A stretch of DNA of 64,000 nucleotides from Rhizobium sp. BK251 (lineage in GTDB: Bacteria > Pseudomonadota > Alphaproteobacteria > Rhizobiales > Rhizobiaceae), in the NCBI RefSeq assembly GCF_004345245.1, contig NZ_SLUQ01000017.1, positions 1 through 64,000 on the forward strand. The letters run 5' to 3'. Positions 63,919 to 64,000 of this stretch are shown piece after piece. Positions within the stretch are counted from its first letter, which is position 1; every line of letters begins with the position of its first letter. A model generated the notes under the pieces. It ran no database searches and was not told where the DNA came from. It worked only from the letters and a program-made list of their open reading frames with translations. The position numbers and the translations under genes were made by a program.

Positions 63919-64000
63919 GTTCGGTCGTCTCGGCAGGAAAGATGCGGAGCGCACGCAGCGCATTGAGTATGACCGCAATGTCAATCGCCTCCTGGATCAG
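63869..64000 (-). CDS. cation-transporting P-type ATPase, C-terminal end (partial)
   Basis: The last 43 codons of a leftward gene that runs off the right edge: LIQEAIDIAVILNALRALRI, followed by a short tail to the stop at 63869. The LLQE.IDVAVILNALRA pattern is the final transmembrane segment of heavy-metal P1B-type ATPases. The catalytic part is outside the window. Confidence 0.65.
   Translation of the reverse strand: MIQEAIDIAVILNALRALRIFPAETTEPTPAVGSRAFQKRVQP

Overview
The window looks like part of an accessory replicon, probably a conjugative plasmid or symbiotic-plasmid-like region, of a member of the Rhizobiaceae (Rhizobium, Sinorhizobium or Agrobacterium type). The evidence is a rhizobial traA-oriT-traD-traG block, many small gene families that are largely rhizobial (DUF1488, DUF982, the MAKGQ-type basic peptide), a CIRCE-controlled extra groESL, a high-GC coding style, and many insertion-sequence scars and broken genes. 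The species cannot be fixed from sequence reading alone.

Layout. Positions 1-3160 hold the end of a conjugation locus: the relaxase start (traA, leftward), an oriT with an RSF1010-like nick region, traD and traG (rightward), and the 3' half of an ardC antirestriction gene. Positions 3160-23680 hold small rhizobial genes, groES-groEL with a CIRCE operator, a membrane desaturase, a decayed block (NYN/LOTUS protein, two transglutaminase-like proteins, a cyclase), an RHH regulator with a PHB-depolymerase-type esterase, a HipA kinase with an unusually long HTH partner, a secreted cysteine-repeat protein and IS3-family scars. At 23683 the traG 3' end and ardC occur again, this time with traG truncated and ardC complete. 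The two roughly 0.94 kb direct repeats therefore bracket about 20 kb in the way a single-crossover (Campbell-type) integration would.

Positions 25400-37600 carry a LysR regulator, an XRE regulator, an IS21 remnant, a MASE1-like histidine kinase with a FixJ-type response regulator, DUF1398 and MarR genes, a tightly linked three-gene operon (N-formylglutamate amidohydrolase-like, QEGLA/DUF1704 metallopeptidase-like, GshB-like ATP-grasp ligase), and a GSU2403-type nucleotidyltransferase behind a perfect palindrome.

Positions 38000-45700 are catabolic or oxidative: a three-subunit periplasmic aldehyde oxidoreductase (paoABC type), a YCII protein, and a two-component flavin-dependent aromatic hydroxylase (HpaB/HpaC type) with a cupin and a GntR regulator. 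Positions 47850-55100 form a coherent uronate module: KdgF-like cupin, KduD, KduI, a CUT2-type sugar ABC transporter with a single-domain ATPase, and an aldehyde dehydrogenase, all leftward, with a divergent GntR regulator. Together these genes predict uptake of an unsaturated uronate and its conversion toward 2-keto-3-deoxygluconate. The last 9 kb hold an alpha/beta hydrolase, exonuclease III, a truncated MFS transporter, a Nudix hydrolase, GNAT proteins, several remnants (CHAD, receiver, VOC) and the C-terminal end of a P-type ATPase.

The strongest candidates for something new are the three-gene amidohydrolase/QEGLA/ATP-grasp operon, the HipA kinase with a 342-residue HTH partner, the secreted seven-repeat cysteine protein, and the traG-ardC bracketed 20 kb segment.
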